Shown piece by piece: positions 62,309 to 64,000 of a stretch of 64,000 nucleotides of DNA. The first letter of the stretch is position 1, and every line of letters begins with the position of its first letter. The notes under the pieces are model-generated. The model saw only the letters and a list, made by a program, of their open reading frames with translations, did not search any database and had not been told where the DNA came from. The stretch is from the NCBI GenBank assembly GCA_020628095.1, contig JAHDFP010000004.1:248001-312000 (forward strand). Direction: 5' to 3'. Origin of the DNA: Saprospiraceae bacterium (GTDB lineage: Bacteria > Bacteroidota > Bacteroidia > Chitinophagales > Saprospiraceae). Both the position numbers and the translations under genes were made by a program.

Positions 62309-63460
62309 TTAAAATTTTATCCACTTGTTATCAGATTGTCCTGACTCTATGACTTTATAGATGAATTCCATACCTCTGACGCCGTCATCTATGCTGGGAT
62401 AATCCTGATATAAGGGGTCTACAGCTTGTCCAGCTAGCTCGGCTTGTATACATTTAGCGACGTTGCGATAGATATTGGCAAAGGCTTCTAGATAGCCTTC
62501 TGGATGTCCAGCAGGAATACGCGTATGCGCTTGTGCCGCAGGACAAAGATCACCGACCCCAGTTCTTAATATTTCTTTGGGCTTGTCCAGCCATTTTACT
62601 TCCAGTGTATTGGGCTCCATCTGTCGCCACTTGATACCTCCTTTTTCTCCATAGACTCTTATGGTCAGATCATTTTCTTCTCCAGCTGATATCTGAGATG
62701 CATAGAGGATGCCCCTTGCTCCATTATCGAATCTAAGTAAAACATTACCATCGTCATCGAGTTGTCTGCCAGCAACTAGTATACTTATATCCGCACATAG
62801 GGCAGTTATTTTAAGTCCAGTAATATACTCGGCAAGATTTTCTGCATGTGTACCTATGTCACCCATAGCTCCAGCAATACCCGATTTGGAGGGATCTGTT
62901 CTCCATGCCGCTTGTTTTTGTTCTGTAGATTCTAGATAAGTGGAGAGCCAGCCTTGCGGATATTCGACGACCACTTTTTTTATCTTGCCAAAATCACCAG
63001 ACTTAAACATGTGCTTGGCTTGCTTGACCATCGGGTATCCTGTGTAGTTATGTGTCAGTGCAAAGATGCGATCAGATCCATCGACGACTTTTTTCAGATC
63101 CTGGGCTTCTTCTAGATTAAAGCAGAGGGGCTTATCACAGACAACATGGAAACCATTTTCGATAGCCATTTTTGCTGGGCCGTAATGTACATGGTTAGGT
63201 GTGACAATGGACACGAAGTCCATGCGTACATCATCAGGAAGGCTTTTTTCGGTCTTGATCATTTCTTCGTAATTGCCGTATACACGCGAAGGGTCAAGAT
63301 AGAAATCTTCTCCTGAGAGCTTAGACTTTTCGGCGTTACTACTGAATGCCCCGCATACCAACTCTATCTGCCCATCTAGTGCCGCTGCCATACGATGTAC
63401 ATTCCCTATGAAAGCACCCCGACCGCCGCCGACCATGCCCATTCTTATTTTCCTACTCAT
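62309..63460 (-). CDS. Gfo/Idh/MocA-family NAD(P)-dependent oxidoreductase
   Basis: 383 residues. The N-terminal Rossmann domain has RMGMVGGGRGAFIGNVHRMAA (GxGxxG-like), VSIVTPNHVHYGPAKMAIENG and VVCDKPLCFNLEEAQDL with the catalytic EKP-type Lys (here DKP). The C-terminal sheet domain has GAMGDIGTHAENLAEYI, with the His typical of the family. It probably oxidises or reduces a sugar or inositol derivative; the substrate is unknown. It overlaps the DUF885 gene by 8 bp. Confidence 0.9.
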   Translation of the reverse strand: MSRKIRMGMVGGGRGAFIGNVHRMAAALDGQIELVCGAFSSNAEKSKLSGEDFYLDPSRVYGNYEEMIKTEKSLPDDVRMDFVSIVTPNHVHYGPAKMAIENGFHVVCDKPLCFNLEEAQDLKKVVDGSDRIFALTHNYTGYPMVKQAKHMFKSGDFGKIKKVVVEYPQGWLSTYLESTEQKQAAWRTDPSKSGIAGAMGDIGTHAENLAEYITGLKITALCADISILVAGRQLDDDGNVLLRFDNGARGILYASQISAGEENDLTIRVYGEKGGIKWRQMEPNTLEVKWLDKPKEILRTGVGDLCPAAQAHTRIPAGHPEGYLEAFANIYRNVAKCIQAELAGQAVDPLYQDYPSIDDGVRGMEFIYKVIESGQSDNKWIKF

Positions 63461-64000
63461 TTGTCTTTGTTTCTTTTATATAGTTATTGACTATTCTTTC
63501 TAGAGTGTTTAATGGGATGGAGCCATTAGCCAGCAATAGATCATGAAACTTTCTTATATCAAAATCATCGCCTAATTCCTTTTCCGCTTTCGATCTAAGT
63601 TCTCTGATCTTCAGTTCGCCGATCTTGTATGATACTGCTTGTCCAGGCCATCCTATGTATCTGTTGATTTCTGTATTGACCTCATGCAATGATAATGAGG
63701 TGTTTTTTGCCATAAAGTCTACCGCCTCTTCTCTGGTCCATCCAAAGTAATGCATCCCAGGATCTACGACCAGTCTGCAAGCTCTCCACATCTCATAAGT
63801 CAATCGACCAAAATCTTCATAAGGGGTGGTATACATACCTGCTTCTTTGCCTAGGTATTCAGAATATAATCCCCAGCCCTCTCCATAAGCACTGAGATAC
63901 TCCGATCTGAAACTGGGGAGCTCTTTATTCAGCTCTTTAGCGAGACTGATTTGTAGATGGTGTCCAGGAACAGCTTCGTGCAAAGTCAAGGATGGAAGCA
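63453..64000 (-). CDS. DUF885-family protein (N-terminal part outside window)
   Basis: Only the last 182 codons are inside the window; the frame is open to the right edge. TLHEAVPGHHLQI contains the HExxxGHH-type site typical of DUF885, followed by YGEGWGLYSEYLGKEAG (a further acidic metal-ligand candidate) and DPGMHYFGWTREEAVDFM. The family has gluzincin-like metalloprotease features, and exported peptidase activity is assumed for many members. It is upstream of and overlaps the Gfo/Idh/MocA gene, so the two are coexpressed. Confidence 0.88.
   Translation of the reverse strand, partial: LPSLTLHEAVPGHHLQISLAKELNKELPSFRSEYLSAYGEGWGLYSEYLGKEAGMYTTPYEDFGRLTYEMWRACRLVVDPGMHYFGWTREEAVDFMAKNTSLSLHEVNTEINRYIGWPGQAVSYKIGELKIRELRSKAEKELGDDFDIRKFHDLLLANGSIPLNTLERIVNNYIKETKTNE

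Noticed and set aside
1-64000. CRISPR array, rRNA genes, IS transposases, replication origin next to dnaN
   Set aside because: No regularly spaced direct repeats, no rRNA signatures and no transposase motifs were found; the 126 bp before dnaN are too short and lack DnaA-box clusters.

Overview
The window is a chromosomal segment of a Bacteroidota bacterium. The support is a type IX secretion (T9SS) sortase-like C25 protease and a PorZ-like protein, TAnnTTTG-type promoters (best seen before tRNA-Cys), starts without Shine-Dalgarno sequences, and Bacteroidota-type families (DUF2851, DUF2480, RemB/Wzi-like, short BlaI plus M56 pairs). The style of the genes suggests the Saprospiria, but that placement is inference only. 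The GC content looks moderately low.

Layout. 1-10957: a truncated membrane protein and the large PorU2-like protease on the minus strand; GT2, rsmG and an MscS channel on the plus strand; mnmG on the minus strand. 11068-14429: a frameshifted Uma2-type gene, an unknown gene and rnr. 14437-30803: an almost unbroken minus-strand run read mreB-mreC-mreD-mrdA-folA-DUF2851-lpxK-wzi/remB-like-metH-wzz-cysC-cysD-cysN, linking cell shape, lipid A, surface polysaccharide, methionine and sulfate activation. 30952-36433: an M16-like protein without its zinc site, then dnaN, nadD and porZ.

36492-42936 is an integration hotspot at tRNA-Cys. A 4.9-kb element (36549-41496) lies between perfect 19-bp repeats and carries an integrase, an excisionase-like HTH protein, a possible RteC-like protein, a gene II/X-type Rep, a small protein and a lipoprotein. 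It also has 25-bp repeats inside both ends and three 11-bp iterons with the same G-rich core. Beyond its right end lies an unknown two-gene membrane module, then a diverged copy of the tRNA 3' end plus terminator. This suggests serial integration at the locus.

43013-54453 is mostly housekeeping (trmB, prfA, an ECF sigma factor, pdeM, yebC, rluF, radA, xth) with secreted or lipoprotein genes of unknown role. 54481-56708 is a small AT-rich accessory patch: a thioredoxin-like lipoprotein without its cysteines, a secreted protein, a TIR-like protein with an acidic tail, and an N-terminal scrap that resembles AbiJ_NTD4 (HEPN). 56742-64000 holds an NTF2-like protein, GNAT, DUF2480, scpB, a BlaI-M56 sensor pair behind twin palindromic operators, a Gfo/Idh/MocA oxidoreductase and a truncated DUF885 gene.

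The strongest candidates for something new are the membrane gene pair at 41765-42819, the G-rich repeat system of the tRNA-Cys element, and the TIR-like/AbiJ remnant patch. No CRISPR array, rRNA or IS transposase was seen.
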